A DNA stretch of 64,000 nucleotides, from the NCBI RefSeq assembly GCF_900129315.1, contig NZ_FQUS01000005.1, positions 186,001-250,000 of the forward strand, written 5' to 3'. The notes under the pieces were generated by a model that was not told the DNA's origin, made no database searches, and saw nothing but the letters and a program-made list of their open reading frames with translations. Below are positions 18,027 through 26,374 of the stretch, piece after piece (the stretch's first letter is position 1; each line of letters opens with the position of its first letter). A program made the position numbers and the translations under genes. Origin of the DNA: Fodinibius roseus. Its GTDB lineage: Bacteria > Bacteroidota > Rhodothermia > Balneolales > Balneolaceae.

Positions 18027-18054
18027 TTTTGATGCTGTCAAAAAAAACCTTGCG

Positions 18055-18099
18055 TGTCGGTTTTATTCTATTTCAGAAGCTTTAGTTCTCATACTCTTT
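18055..18099 (+). promoter_or_regulatory. 18-bp box with -7 element, upstream of hydrolase
   Basis: TGTCGGTTTTATTCTATT is followed, 37 bp from its first base, by TACTCTTT in the slot of the -7 element. The hydrolase start is 85 bp from the box. Of the six copies, this has the weakest -7 element. Confidence 0.65.
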
Positions 18100-18139
18100 C
18101 ACTTTAAAATAAAGATTTAAAAAAAATACAAGATCCAAA

Positions 18140-18943
18140 ATGAATCGTCTACATCTATGGGGAAACACGCATTTTTATGAAGATTTAAATCAGGATAAAA
18201 ACGAGACGATAGTCTTGGTTCATGGACATCCCTTTACCCATACCATGTGGAAATATCAGTATGGTGTGCTGAATGATTTTAGACTCGTCTTGCCTGATCT
18301 AAAGGGATATGGCAAAACCGATTATAAGTTCAGAAAAATATATATAGAAGAGCATGCACTTGATCTGGCGATGCTGTTAGATCGTCTGGATATCGAGCAG
18401 GTACACTTAATTGGGTTATCTATGGGAACACAAATCATCGTAGAATTTGCAAGGTTGTTTCCCCATCGTATTAAATCCTTGGTGATTTGTGCAGGCAGCC
18501 CCAGGGCTGAAAATGAAACATCCTACAATGAACGACTTACATTGGCTGAGCAAATAAGTTCTGAGGGGATGAAAGCGTATACTGAGCAGGATATCCATAA
18601 GTATATCCATCCCGAAACAATGAAAGAAAAAGGTGAAGTATACCAGCACTTATATGATATGATGGTCAACACTGAAATGGAGGATGCTGCTGCTTCACAC
18701 CGGGGAAGAGCTGAGCGAAGAGATAACTTTGATTATCTAAATCGTATTGAAGTTCCAGCGTTAGTTATTGCCGGAAAAGAGGATTATTTCTTTGAGGTTT
18801 CGGATGTCAAAGAAGTAGCCGAGCAAATTCCTCATTCTTCGTTTAAGATTAATGAGCAATCCGGACACCTGCCGAATATGGAACAACCAGATATCTTTAA
18901 TTCCTATTTGACAGAATTTTATAAAGAAAATGATTTTAAATAG
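18140..18943 (+). CDS. Alpha/beta hydrolase (haloperoxidase/dehalogenase-like)
   Basis: The 267-residue cytoplasmic hydrolase has IVLVHGHPFTHTMW near residue 28, the nucleophile elbow GLSMGTQ near residue 95, the acid in VIAGKEDYFF and His in NEQSGHLPNMEQP, so the triad is complete. The HGHPF oxyanion segment is typical of 3-oxoadipate enol-lactonase and haloperoxidase-like enzymes. It is a single-gene unit under a candidate 18-bp-box promoter. Confidence 0.88.
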   Translation: MNRLHLWGNTHFYEDLNQDKNETIVLVHGHPFTHTMWKYQYGVLNDFRLVLPDLKGYGKTDYKFRKIYIEEHALDLAMLLDRLDIEQVHLIGLSMGTQIIVEFARLFPHRIKSLVICAGSPRAENETSYNERLTLAEQISSEGMKAYTEQDIHKYIHPETMKEKGEVYQHLYDMMVNTEMEDAAASHRGRAERRDNFDYLNRIEVPALVIAGKEDYFFEVSDVKEVAEQIPHSSFKINEQSGHLPNMEQPDIFNSYLTEFYKENDFK

Positions 18944-19013
18944 GTGGTAAACTTACCATCACGAAGGAATTCCAATAAAAGTATATAAGTATAATTTTTA
19001 GTCACTATATAGA

Positions 19014-19604
19014 ATGAAGGAAAGAATTAATAAACACAATTCAGTGCAAAATAAGACAGCATTTATTACGGGAGCTACCAGCGGTATTGGAGAAGCTACG
19101 GCCGATCATTTGACCAATAAACCAGTTCCTTCAGTAACCCTAAATACCACTGACCGAGCTACTGTTGATCTATCGAATATTACAGGGCGTGTAGTTGTCT
19201 ATTGTTTTCCGAAGATGGGACGTTCGGCTGATGAAAAAGATCCAGACGGATGGAGTCAAATACCGGGGGCATATGGGTGTACTCAGGAATCGTGTAGTTT
19301 CAGGGATCACTATCAAGAATTGAGAGATCTCGGTGTGAATGAGGTATTCGGCCTTTCCCTGCAGTCAATTAATCATCAGCGTGAGGCACGCGACCGAGTC
19401 CAGTTACCATTTGAACTTTTGAGTGATGTTGATCACGAATTTACCAATCAGTTACAGCTACCCACCTTTGAAGTTGAGGGTGAGACTTATCACAAACGTC
19501 TTACTATGGTACTTGCTGATGGGACCATCGAACATGTATTTTATCCTGTCTTTCCGCCCGACGAGCATGCGAATGAGGTAGTGGAGTGGCTAACGAAATA
19601 TTAA
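19014..19604 (+). CDS. Chimeric protein: SDR N-terminus fused in frame to a peroxiredoxin
   Basis: Residues 12-31 (VQNKTAFITGATSGIGEATA) are the first strand, glycine loop and helix of an SDR. From about residue 32 (DHLTNKPVPSVTL) the protein is an AhpC/TSA-type peroxiredoxin with its two Cys in GAYGCTQESCSFRDHY (peroxidatic and resolving), FGLSLQSINHQREA, LPFELLSDVDHEF and the C-terminal FYPVFPPDEHA. The peroxiredoxin portion looks nearly complete, so peroxide reduction may persist. The SDR part is too short to bind cofactor alone. A deletion joining two adjacent genes is the simplest origin. The start may also be internal. Confidence 0.78.
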   Translation: MKERINKHNSVQNKTAFITGATSGIGEATADHLTNKPVPSVTLNTTDRATVDLSNITGRVVVYCFPKMGRSADEKDPDGWSQIPGAYGCTQESCSFRDHYQELRDLGVNEVFGLSLQSINHQREARDRVQLPFELLSDVDHEFTNQLQLPTFEVEGETYHKRLTMVLADGTIEHVFYPVFPPDEHANEVVEWLTKY

Positions 19605-19840
19605 GGAAATGTTTAATTCGCTGAACGGAAATAATTCTCAAATAGATTAATGGATTGCCCAGTTTCCGTTGGTTATTGAAGCGCCCAGCAATTTATCCGT
19701 TTCTCTCGTGATCTTGGGTTATTCGACTACATGGAAATGTTAGTCGATTTTCCTAATGGAAGCAAATAACATGTTAGTCGATATAGTCGAGACATATCTT
19801 TTTCGAAAAAAGCTAGGTATAGATAGATTATTCTTAATTC

Positions 19841-20782
19841 TCATATATTGTTAGCTGAGTATAAAGGCTCTTTACCTTGTGCATATCGATTGATATTGTC
19901 AACGACGATGCGGGCTGTTCCTTTGAATGATGCATTTGTAACACCTCCAATATGCGGAGTAGCAATAACATTGTGTTGGAATAGAGGATGATCGGGATTA
20001 ACGGGCTCTTCGGCAAAAACATCTAATCCTGCACCCGCCAGGTGCTCTGTTTGGAGTATGTGAAGCAAGGCATCGTGGTTGAGAAACCCACCACGGGCAA
20101 TATTAATGAAAAAGGCACCGGGTTTTATAGCCTGTAATTCAGGCTTATCGATAAAATGATGACGGGAAACCCTGTAGTTGAGACACAATATCACATAGTC
20201 GGCGTTATGTACGGCTTCGGTATAGTCCGATAAGCCAAAGAGCCTATCAACTCCGGATGGCACTCCACGTTCTGGGTACTCATGGATGCCGGTAACATGC
20301 ATATCCAGGCTATGGAGGCGTCTGGCAAGTGCCCTGCCAATACCCCCCAGTCCTATGATGCACGCCCTTTTTCCGAAAAGAGTCTGTCCTATGGGTCTAC
20401 CGACCTCTCTGGCTTGCAGGACATTCTGGATCTCATGAAACTTTCTGGACAGCATCATCATAAGCATGATCGCATGTTCTGCTACAGATTCGGCATTTCC
20501 TGATTCTGCACTCGGCACACGTGCCACCCATATTTTATTTCGAGTGGCAGCTTCGATATCAACAACTCCTAATCCAACGCCGAATTGCTGTACTAGACCA
20601 AAATTCCCCTGTTTCATAAGTTTTTCATCGACATTCGTAATAAAAGGGATGATTACATCGGTCTTTGCAACATGATCCTGAACCCTATTTTCGGGACAGA
20701 TGCGTAAATTATAGTCTGAAAGAAGTGGCTTTAGGTGGTCAATTGCATTTGAAAAGCCTTCACCACAAAAAAGAATATTCAT
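19841..20782 (-). CDS. D-isomer-specific 2-hydroxyacid dehydrogenase
   Basis: The 313-residue protein has the two-domain fold: an NAD-binding loop IIGLGGIGRALARRL near residue 145, the catalytic Arg in FINIARGGFLN near residue 232, Glu in VFAEEPVNPDHPL near residue 260 and His in ATPHIGG near residue 283. All key residues are present. It would oxidise or reduce a 2-hydroxy/2-keto acid using NAD(H). The substrate, such as a phosphoglycerate-like or glyoxylate-like acid, is not readable. It is monocistronic. Confidence 0.88.
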   Translation of the reverse strand: MNILFCGEGFSNAIDHLKPLLSDYNLRICPENRVQDHVAKTDVIIPFITNVDEKLMKQGNFGLVQQFGVGLGVVDIEAATRNKIWVARVPSAESGNAESVAEHAIMLMMMLSRKFHEIQNVLQAREVGRPIGQTLFGKRACIIGLGGIGRALARRLHSLDMHVTGIHEYPERGVPSGVDRLFGLSDYTEAVHNADYVILCLNYRVSRHHFIDKPELQAIKPGAFFINIARGGFLNHDALLHILQTEHLAGAGLDVFAEEPVNPDHPLFQHNVIATPHIGGVTNASFKGTARIVVDNINRYAQGKEPLYSANNI

Positions 20783-20919
20783 AACTTGAGAATATGCCTG
20801 CTCTTAGTAGGAAATTAGTCTTTTATCCAAAATAAGTAGCATCGTTAATAAATCGTTTTAATAAATTGTAAAGGATAGGGGGTAAGATCATCCGCCCATT
20901 TTTATTTAGATTAAAAGGT

Positions 20920-21051
20920 ATGGGATTGGTGATTTTTTTATCAGAACAAACAAATGAATCTACAACTCAGCATATAGACATTATTTTTTCGGATATCGAG
21001 ATGCCGGATCTGTCGGGGATCGACTTTCCCATTTTATTCAGTTGTTTGTAA
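20920..21051 (+). pseudogene. Response-regulator receiver fragment
   Basis: The 43-codon reading contains DIIFSDIEMPDLSGIDF, the phosphoacceptor-Asp strand and loop of LytR-type receivers, then stops. The first strand and the DNA-binding domain are missing. It is a short relic of a two-component regulator. Confidence 0.6.
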
Positions 21052-21156
21052 AGCATGTGTCCAGATATGCTGTCGATCAGTAGATCATATACAGCATTAC
21101 TTCCGGTTTTAGCCGATTACTGTCAGATTCTGGACGAACCAGAGGGTTGAACTGGT

Positions 21157-21594
21157 TTAGTTATATTCTTTTTGATAGTCTGATCTTCCTTCTTTGATGA
21201 TATAAAACAGTAGTATCCTCGACATGCGTTTTTCCTCCATATTCTGTAGGAGCGTGTGCAGGATGTTACGGGGTTCATTGAACATTTCCCCCTGCTGAAA
21301 AATTGCTTCCGGTTTACCTTTGAGCTTAATTTTTACACTGCCATCCAGCACATAGCCAAATAGTTCGGCATCGTGCCGATGGGCAACGGTATCGGTAAAC
21401 GCCGGCGGGACCTCAAGCACCTTGCTGTAAAGCTCATATCCTTCGAGCTCTGGATCAGAAAGGGCTTGTCTCAAGACCGGGACATGTCCGAGTTCCTGCT
21501 TCTCCGATTGACCGGTAGAATCATCCGGTGATAGGAATACCAATAGAATGCAAGCTATGACTACTATTCCAAGCTGTTGATTAAATCGTCTCAT
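21157..21594 (-). CDS. Exported cupin-domain protein
   Basis: The 145-residue protein has an N-terminal hydrophobic segment (LGIVVIACILLVFL, residues 8-21) that is a signal or anchor. A single cupin barrel follows, with metal-ligand-like HRHDAELFGYVLDGSVKIKLKG near residue 75 and a final strand SRILLFYIIK. It lies 39 bp downstream of the CMD gene on the same strand, so the two are likely cotranscribed under the MocR regulator. Its reaction is unknown; similar proteins are annotated as cupins in quinone or peroxide detoxification loci. Confidence 0.78.
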   Translation of the reverse strand: MRRFNQQLGIVVIACILLVFLSPDDSTGQSEKQELGHVPVLRQALSDPELEGYELYSKVLEVPPAFTDTVAHRHDAELFGYVLDGSVKIKLKGKPEAIFQQGEMFNEPRNILHTLLQNMEEKRMSRILLFYIIKEGRSDYQKEYN

Positions 21595-21633
21595 ATGTTG
21601 AAAATATTTTTAGACTTAATTGAATAACAATTT

Positions 21634-22068
21634 CTAATCCTTTTCCGGCATTAGGTGAGAGGATATGGCAATACGGTTCCAGCTGTTGATGGTGATGGCC
21701 GTAAATACTACTTGCGCAAATTGTTGTTCGCCCAACACGGCGATGGCTTCTTCATATACCTCATCCGGGATCCCCCCGTCTGAAATCGTCGTCACCTCTT
21801 CGGTCACCTTCAGGGCAATTTCTTCTTGTTCAGTAAAGAAAGGGGTTTCCCACCAGGCGCTGAGGCCGTAAAGTCGCTGTTCGGTTTCTCCCAGGTCACG
21901 AGCATCTTTGGTGTGCATGTTTATACAGAATCCGCAGCCGTTCATTTGGGAGGCCCTTATTTTAATCAGCTCTTTGAGTTTGGGATCAAGGTCAAACGCC
22001 TCCAACTGGGTTTCTGCTACGGACATCGCTTCGTAAATGCGCGGTTCTGTTTTCTTAAAAAGACTCAT
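21634..22068 (-). CDS. Carboxymuconolactone decarboxylase/AhpD-like protein
   Basis: The 144-residue CMD protein has the AhpD-type CxxC motif in QMNGCGFCINMHTKDA (Cys-x-x-Cys with His three residues on, near residue 47) and LYGLSAWWETPFFTEQEEIAL. These proteins are thiol-dependent peroxidase-like or hydroperoxide-related enzymes. It is divergent from a MocR regulator with a direct-repeat operator between them, which is the standard arrangement for MocR-controlled CMD genes. Confidence 0.88.
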   Translation of the reverse strand: MSLFKKTEPRIYEAMSVAETQLEAFDLDPKLKELIKIRASQMNGCGFCINMHTKDARDLGETEQRLYGLSAWWETPFFTEQEEIALKVTEEVTTISDGGIPDEVYEEAIAVLGEQQFAQVVFTAITINSWNRIAISSHLMPEKD

Positions 22069-22133
22069 ATTCTATCTTCTGTTCTTTGTGGTGATTTGTT
22101 TGCTTGAGTATATTTATTTATTGGACTATCATT

Positions 22134-22164
22134 ATAGACCAATATGAATAAACCAGATAGACCA
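22134..22164. promoter_or_regulatory. MocR direct-repeat operator
   Basis: ATAGACCA occurs at 22134-22141 and 22157-22164, a 23-bp start-to-start spacing, or about two helical turns. Both copies lie between the divergent CMD and MocR genes, immediately in front of the MocR ATG. Tandem sites are known for MocR/PdxR-type dimers. Confidence 0.6.
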
Positions 22165-22166
22165 GA

Positions 22167-23633
22167 ATGCTTCCGCTGGATAAACTCATTACAATTGACA
22201 AGTCATCCAATACGGCCGTTTATCTGCAGATATCCAACACGATGATTCACCAAATTCGTAGCGGACGGCTACGTAAGGGAACAAAACTGCCGGGATCCCG
22301 AAAATTAGCAGAGTCGTTACAGGTTCACCGGAATACCTTGCTGGCAGCATACGACGAGCTGCAGGCCCAGGGATGGATAGAGACGGAACCCCGAAAAGGA
22401 ACGTTTGTAGTACAGGATTTGCCGGACATCCAGCCGCAGGGTATTGTTCAAACAACTCCAAAGGCAACGTATCCCAGGGAAACCGCATTCACAGTTGATG
22501 AAAGCAGGATTGTGCAGTTTCCCTCTGGCCAACCGTCGCATGAGTTTGAATTGACCATCGACGATGGATTTCCCGACATACGAGAAGCCCCCATAGAAGC
22601 GTATACGCGTGAGTTGCGAAGCCTTTCCAGGCGAAGTGTATTCAATAAGTATTACCGGTACGGTAGCCCGGAGGGAGTGAACTATCTCCGGGAAACGCTA
22701 TCTTCCTTTTTGAATGATTCCAGGGGACTGCCGATTTCGCCCGGAAATATTATGATAACAAACGGGGCACAAATGGGCATTTATCTGACCGCTCGCCTTC
22801 TCATCCGGCCCGGAGATCATGTCATTGTTGGTGATCCCTGTTTCTGGGGAGCAACCCGGACCTTACAGCAAACGGGAGCCGAGATTAACAGGGTTCCGGT
22901 CGATGGTTCGGGCATGGATATAGATGCGGTTGAAAGGCTTTGTAAGAAAAAGGAGATCAAATTGCTGTATATTATTACCCATCACCAGCATCCGACCACG
23001 GTTACCCTTTCGCCCAAACGGAGGATTCGTCTGCTTGAATTGGCCGCTGAATATGATTTTGCTATTATTGAAGATGACTACGACTACAATTTTCATTATG
23101 CCAGCAGTCCCATTCTGCCGATGGCCAGCCTAGATCAACACGGAAACGTTATTTATATTGGAACACTGAGTAAGACCCTGGTCCCATCCATCCGGATGGG
23201 GTTTGTCGTTGCACCTGAAAATTTCATAACAGCTGTTTCTCACCAGCGAAGAGCCGTGGACTGGCAAGGAGACAGTTTGAAGGAGGTAGCTATCGCCAGG
23301 CTATATGAGAATGGAACAATGGATCGGCATATAAAAAAGATGATTCGTCTTTACCGGGAGCGGCGTGATCGTTTTTGCGGGCTCTTGCAACAAAAAATCG
23401 GAGATCGCGTTTCATTTGACAAACCAGACGGCGGCATGTCCGCCTGGGCAACCTTTCTTGATAATGATCTGAACACTGTTGAAGAAAAATCCAGGGAAAG
23501 AGGTTTGCGAATTCCCAACAGCAGGGTCTACAATAAGGGGTCGGTCTATAATACCATCCGTCTGGGTTTTGCTTCCCTCAACTTCAAAGAGCAGGAAAGA
23601 GCTGTTGAAATATTATCTAAGTCGCTCAGCTAA
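22167..23633 (+). CDS. MocR-family regulator (GntR wHTH + aminotransferase-like domain)
   Basis: The 488 residues comprise a GntR winged helix (residues 10-80; NTAVYLQISNTMIHQIRSG, then LPGSRKLAESLQVHRNTLLAAYDEL) and an aminotransferase fold I domain with IITNGAQMG, IIEDDYDYNF and the PLP-binding Lys in YIGTLSKTLVPSIRMGF near residue 335. MocR/PdxR proteins use PLP-bound amino compounds as signals and are usually activators of the divergent gene, here the CMD-cupin pair. The start codon overlaps the operator region, which suggests a very short or absent leader. Confidence 0.92.
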   Translation: MLPLDKLITIDKSSNTAVYLQISNTMIHQIRSGRLRKGTKLPGSRKLAESLQVHRNTLLAAYDELQAQGWIETEPRKGTFVVQDLPDIQPQGIVQTTPKATYPRETAFTVDESRIVQFPSGQPSHEFELTIDDGFPDIREAPIEAYTRELRSLSRRSVFNKYYRYGSPEGVNYLRETLSSFLNDSRGLPISPGNIMITNGAQMGIYLTARLLIRPGDHVIVGDPCFWGATRTLQQTGAEINRVPVDGSGMDIDAVERLCKKKEIKLLYIITHHQHPTTVTLSPKRRIRLLELAAEYDFAIIEDDYDYNFHYASSPILPMASLDQHGNVIYIGTLSKTLVPSIRMGFVVAPENFITAVSHQRRAVDWQGDSLKEVAIARLYENGTMDRHIKKMIRLYRERRDRFCGLLQQKIGDRVSFDKPDGGMSAWATFLDNDLNTVEEKSRERGLRIPNSRVYNKGSVYNTIRLGFASLNFKEQERAVEILSKSLS

Positions 23634-23657
23634 GGTTGTTATAGATTGACCACGTAA

Positions 23658-23780
23658 ACTATTCGTAGCCGTGCCCCAAGAGTTAAATACCAATTGACAG
23701 ACTTTGGGGAAGAGCTCTGTGAGATATTACAATCTCTTTGCGACTGGACGAAAGCACTCGAAGAATCGGTGGGTGGATAA
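23658..23780 (+). pseudogene. HxlR C-terminal fragment
   Basis: The reading RAPRVKYQLTDFGEELCEI and on to LCDWTKALEESVGG is the wing and last helix of an HxlR regulator. The helix-turn-helix half is gone and a stop lies just upstream. It is a remnant of a third HxlR gene. Confidence 0.65.
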
Positions 23781-23793
23781 GTAGTTTAAAATC

Positions 23794-24021
23794 TCACGCT
23801 AATTCCCGGCGTATTCTGCTGAAGGATTGCTGGGTGATCTGCAGGTAGGAAGCGATGTATTGCTGGGGGACCTTAAAACCAATGAGGTTGGATATCTTGC
23901 CGATGGACAAGAAATGATCACCCGGCTTGTAGGTCTTGGCTTCATAGAGTCCTGCTACATAATCCAGCTCTTTATCAGAGAGAATCCCGCCAAAACTCAA
24001 CGCGTTGATAAGATTTTCCAT
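23794..24021 (-). pseudogene. Crp/Fnr-family gene with in-frame internal deletion
   Basis: Residues 1-49 are a normal Bacteroidota Crp/Fnr start (MENLINALSFGGILSDKELD to LSIGKISNLIGF). Residues 50-75 are a normal recognition helix and end (VPQQYIASYLQITQQSFSRI). Roughly 100 residues between them are missing: most of the cyclic-nucleotide-binding barrel, the dimer helix and the first part of the helix-turn-helix. The frame is intact across the junction. The product could not bind DNA as a normal dimer. Confidence 0.72.
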
Positions 24022-24039
24022 CGTTATTAACAGTAAGGT

Positions 24040-25074
24040 TTATACTAGTCCAAACTCGTTAACGCTCTTGGCACAAGAGAGCACAGCTTCACGGTTGGGC
24101 AATGGTTTCCAATCTAACAAATTTTGGGCTTTCGAGTAATCGACTTTTCGTTCCACTCCCAGATCAATGAGTATTGGCTGAAGTGAAGCATCGAAATAGG
24201 ATAACAGTCGAACCAGGAAATCTGGCAGTATTCGTTTGGGGATCTTTTTGTCTGGGTACTCCTGACGCAGCATGTCAGCTACCTCTTTAAACTTCAGGAA
24301 ACCAGCCGAGCCAATAAAGCGTTCGTTGGCAGCTTCAGGATGTTCCATTGCCCGGATCAGCAGAACGGCAACAGACCGTACATCCACAATGTCAAAACCG
24401 ATGTCGGGCATGCTGCCGTCCAGCATTTTTATGACGATATTAGCAGAAGTTCCGAAATCCTTCTCCAATACCGGTCCCAGTATGGCACCCGGGCAGACGG
24501 TTGTCAGTTCCATGCCACTGTGATCTTGGTCCATAAATTCCCAGCTGGCTTTTTCAGCGATGGTTTTACTGCGAAAATAAGGTGTCGTATCCTCTTTGTT
24601 TTGGGTGTTCGTCCAGTCGGATTCGGAATACATGCCGCTACGGTCACCGTTGTTTCTTCCATAAATGATGGAACCGACTGATGAAGTGAGTACCACTCTT
24701 TTTACATTATGGGCTGCCGCGGCCTTGAGTACAATCAGCGTGCCGTTTTTGGCTGGGATGATCAGATCATCTTCGTTGTCCGGGAGCTCCCGTGGAAAAG
24801 GAGAGGCAATATGCTGAACGAATTCCATGCCGGGCATCAGCGCCGGGCATCAGCTTGTCCCAAACTTGGTCATCTGTCAGATCGGCCTCGGCAAAATGTA
24901 AACGGCCCATATGCGAAGTATGCCGAGAGATTGTCTTTTGATGCTTTTCGCCCGATCCATATTCCGTAGCGTGCCAGTGACTTCTTACCCTTTTTCCAGC
25001 AGTTGAATAGTGGTGTGTGATCCCAAAAATCCAGTGATCCCGGTGAGGAGCACTTTTTTTGGTTTACCTTCCAT
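24040..25074 (-). pseudogene. NAD-dependent epimerase/dihydroflavonol-reductase-like pseudogene
   Basis: The gene starts at the ATG at 25074 with KKVLLTGITGFLGSHTTIQLLEKG, then meets a TAA. Coding resumes (EVTGTLRNMDRAKSIK), shifts frame, continues (HMGRLHFAEADLTDDQVWDKLMPG), and is shifted again by a perfect 13-bp tandem duplication. From there a 265-residue reading is intact to the end, with the YxxxK-like region and C-terminal domain (EYPDKKIPKRILPDFLVRLL). Three independent lesions show it is inactive. Confidence 0.82.
24829..24854. repeat. 13-bp tandem duplication inside the epimerase pseudogene
   Basis: GCCGGGCATCAGC occurs twice in direct succession. Removing one copy restores the reading frame through KLMPGMEFVQH, so the duplication itself caused one of the frameshifts. 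Confidence 0.85.
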
Positions 25075-25390
25075 AGTGTTAGTTAGCTTAGAATTAAAAT
25101 GACACTACCAAGATAAAGACTAAGGCAGTCATTTCTTTTAACATTTGGTAAGAAATGGCGGTTTATTAGGGCAGCTGATCATATATCCAATGGATGCGAT
25201 GCTCAAAAAGTAAGTCTAAAAATGAGATTCAATTTATGAGTGATATCAGATACCCAAGTATGGCTGTAAATTTTTTCCTTCGAAAAGGGGGCGCTTAAGA
25301 AGTAGAATTGGGGAAATAATCCGCAAGAATCGGATTTTCTTCTCCGCCAACCATTGCTAACTTCATATTAAAATAAAGATATCATAAGTC
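25075..25390. other. Intergenic stretch with candidate operator before the Ada gene
   Basis: This 316-bp gap holds no recognisable gene. TCCGCAAGAATCGG at 25320-25333 recurs at 26293-26306 before an SDR. TAACTTCA, a possible -7 element, begins 38 bp from the motif. One 14-bp match is weak evidence by itself. Confidence 0.35.
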
Positions 25391-25879
25391 ATGATTGATT
25401 ATCAGCGTGTAGCTAAAGCCATTACCTATATAAAAGAACATGCCATCGAGCAGCCCAACCTGGATGATGTTGCTGAAGCGGTGCATCTCAGTCCTTACCA
25501 TTTCCATCGGATGTTCAAAGAGTGGGCTGGTGTCACACCGAAGGAATTTTTGCAGTATATTAGCTTGAACCATGCCAAAAGGTTGTTAGATAAAAACCAA
25601 ACCATCGAAGAAGCGATCTTTCACACCGGGCTTTCCAGCAGCAGCCGACTGCATGATCTGTTTGTCAATATCGAAGGCATGACGCCCGGGGAGTTTAAAA
25701 ATCAGGGGCAATCGCTTGATATCCGCTATCATTTCAGTGAAAGTCCCTTTGGCCATATCCTGGTTGCTTCGACAGGCAAAGGCATTGGCGAATACCGCTG
25801 GGGCAGCACGCGTAAGACGGCTATTATTGGATGGGAGGCTGCACAAATATTTGAAGAAAATCATGCTCAGACAGATTAA
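25391..25879 (+). pseudogene. Ada-type AraC/alkyltransferase with in-frame deletion of the active site
   Basis: Residues 1-105 form an intact AraC domain of the Ada type (DDVAEAVHLSPYHFHRMFKEW, then HTGLSSSSRLHDLFVNIEGMTP). Residues 110-131 begin the O6-methylguanine-DNA methyltransferase module (YHFSESPFGHILVASTGKGI). The sequence then jumps to the very end of that module (GEYRWGSTRKTAIIGWEAAQ). About 100 residues are missing, including the PCHRV alkyl-acceptor Cys. It could still bind DNA but could not repair alkylguanine. It overlaps the next gene by 17 bp. Confidence 0.78.
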
Positions 25880-26123
25880 GTTAGGTGTCACAACCTCGGC
25901 TCAAAAACGAAGAATCCGGTCGCTCATTAAAGGTGGTCAAATCACGCTGGCCGGAAACCGAAATTTAAAAATATACGGTCAGCTGGATTGCAGCTCGGGC
26001 AAGCGGATGAAAGCTGAAAACCGGGTATTTTTCAGAAATCGAGAAGGCGCGATACGACAAGGCTACCGTCCCTGCGGACACTGCATGGGAGAAGAATATA
26101 AAAAATGGCAGAAAAAGAGTTAA
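25863..26123 (+). CDS. Stand-alone Ada metal-binding (methylphosphotriester) domain protein
   Basis: The true start is the ATG at 25863, giving 86 residues that match the Ada N-terminal zinc domain: GGNRxLKIYG-like (AGNRNLKIYGQLDCSSGKRM), ENRVFFRNREGAIRQGYRPCGHCM. Three Cys are visible in the expected region (the LDCSSGKRM and PCGHC positions). In Ada, this domain accepts methyl groups from DNA phosphotriesters. It overlaps the truncated AraC/MGMT gene by 17 bp, so together they carry the Ada domains in reversed order minus the alkylguanine centre. Confidence 0.78.
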   Translation: MLRQIKLGVTTSAQKRRIRSLIKGGQITLAGNRNLKIYGQLDCSSGKRMKAENRVFFRNREGAIRQGYRPCGHCMGEEYKKWQKKS

Positions 26124-26292
26124 TTTAAGGTCAGCTCGATGAAAGAAAGGAGGGCTTTTATACTGACAATGAACAATTTCCGACTACCATTGGTCCCACC
26201 TCCCCTCGACTCAATCCAAAAAAGTAGTTCATGAAAGGGGCTCTCCCTAACCACTTATTCCTGTATGTAGAAACCTTTCTTTCCCAAGGTAT

Positions 26293-26306
26293 TCCGCAAG
26301 AATCGG
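26293..26306 (+). promoter_or_regulatory. Shared 14-bp motif upstream of SDR
   Basis: TCCGCAAGAATCGG is identical to 25320-25333 and sits 82 bp before the SDR start (71 bp for the Ada gene). AACCAT follows at 15-16 bp in both. Similar placement suggests a common regulator, but a 14-bp match can arise by chance in 64 kb. Confidence 0.3.
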
Positions 26307-26374
26307 GTGTTAGAATAACCACAACCATCCGACATTTAGTTGTATTATAATTGTAAATATTAAAAAAGATTACA

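Noticed and set aside
22144-22159. Minus-strand TATCTGGTTTATTCATA resembling the box before the CMD gene
   Set aside because: Three mismatches in the core and no -7 element at the required offset; the stretch is better explained by the MocR direct repeats.
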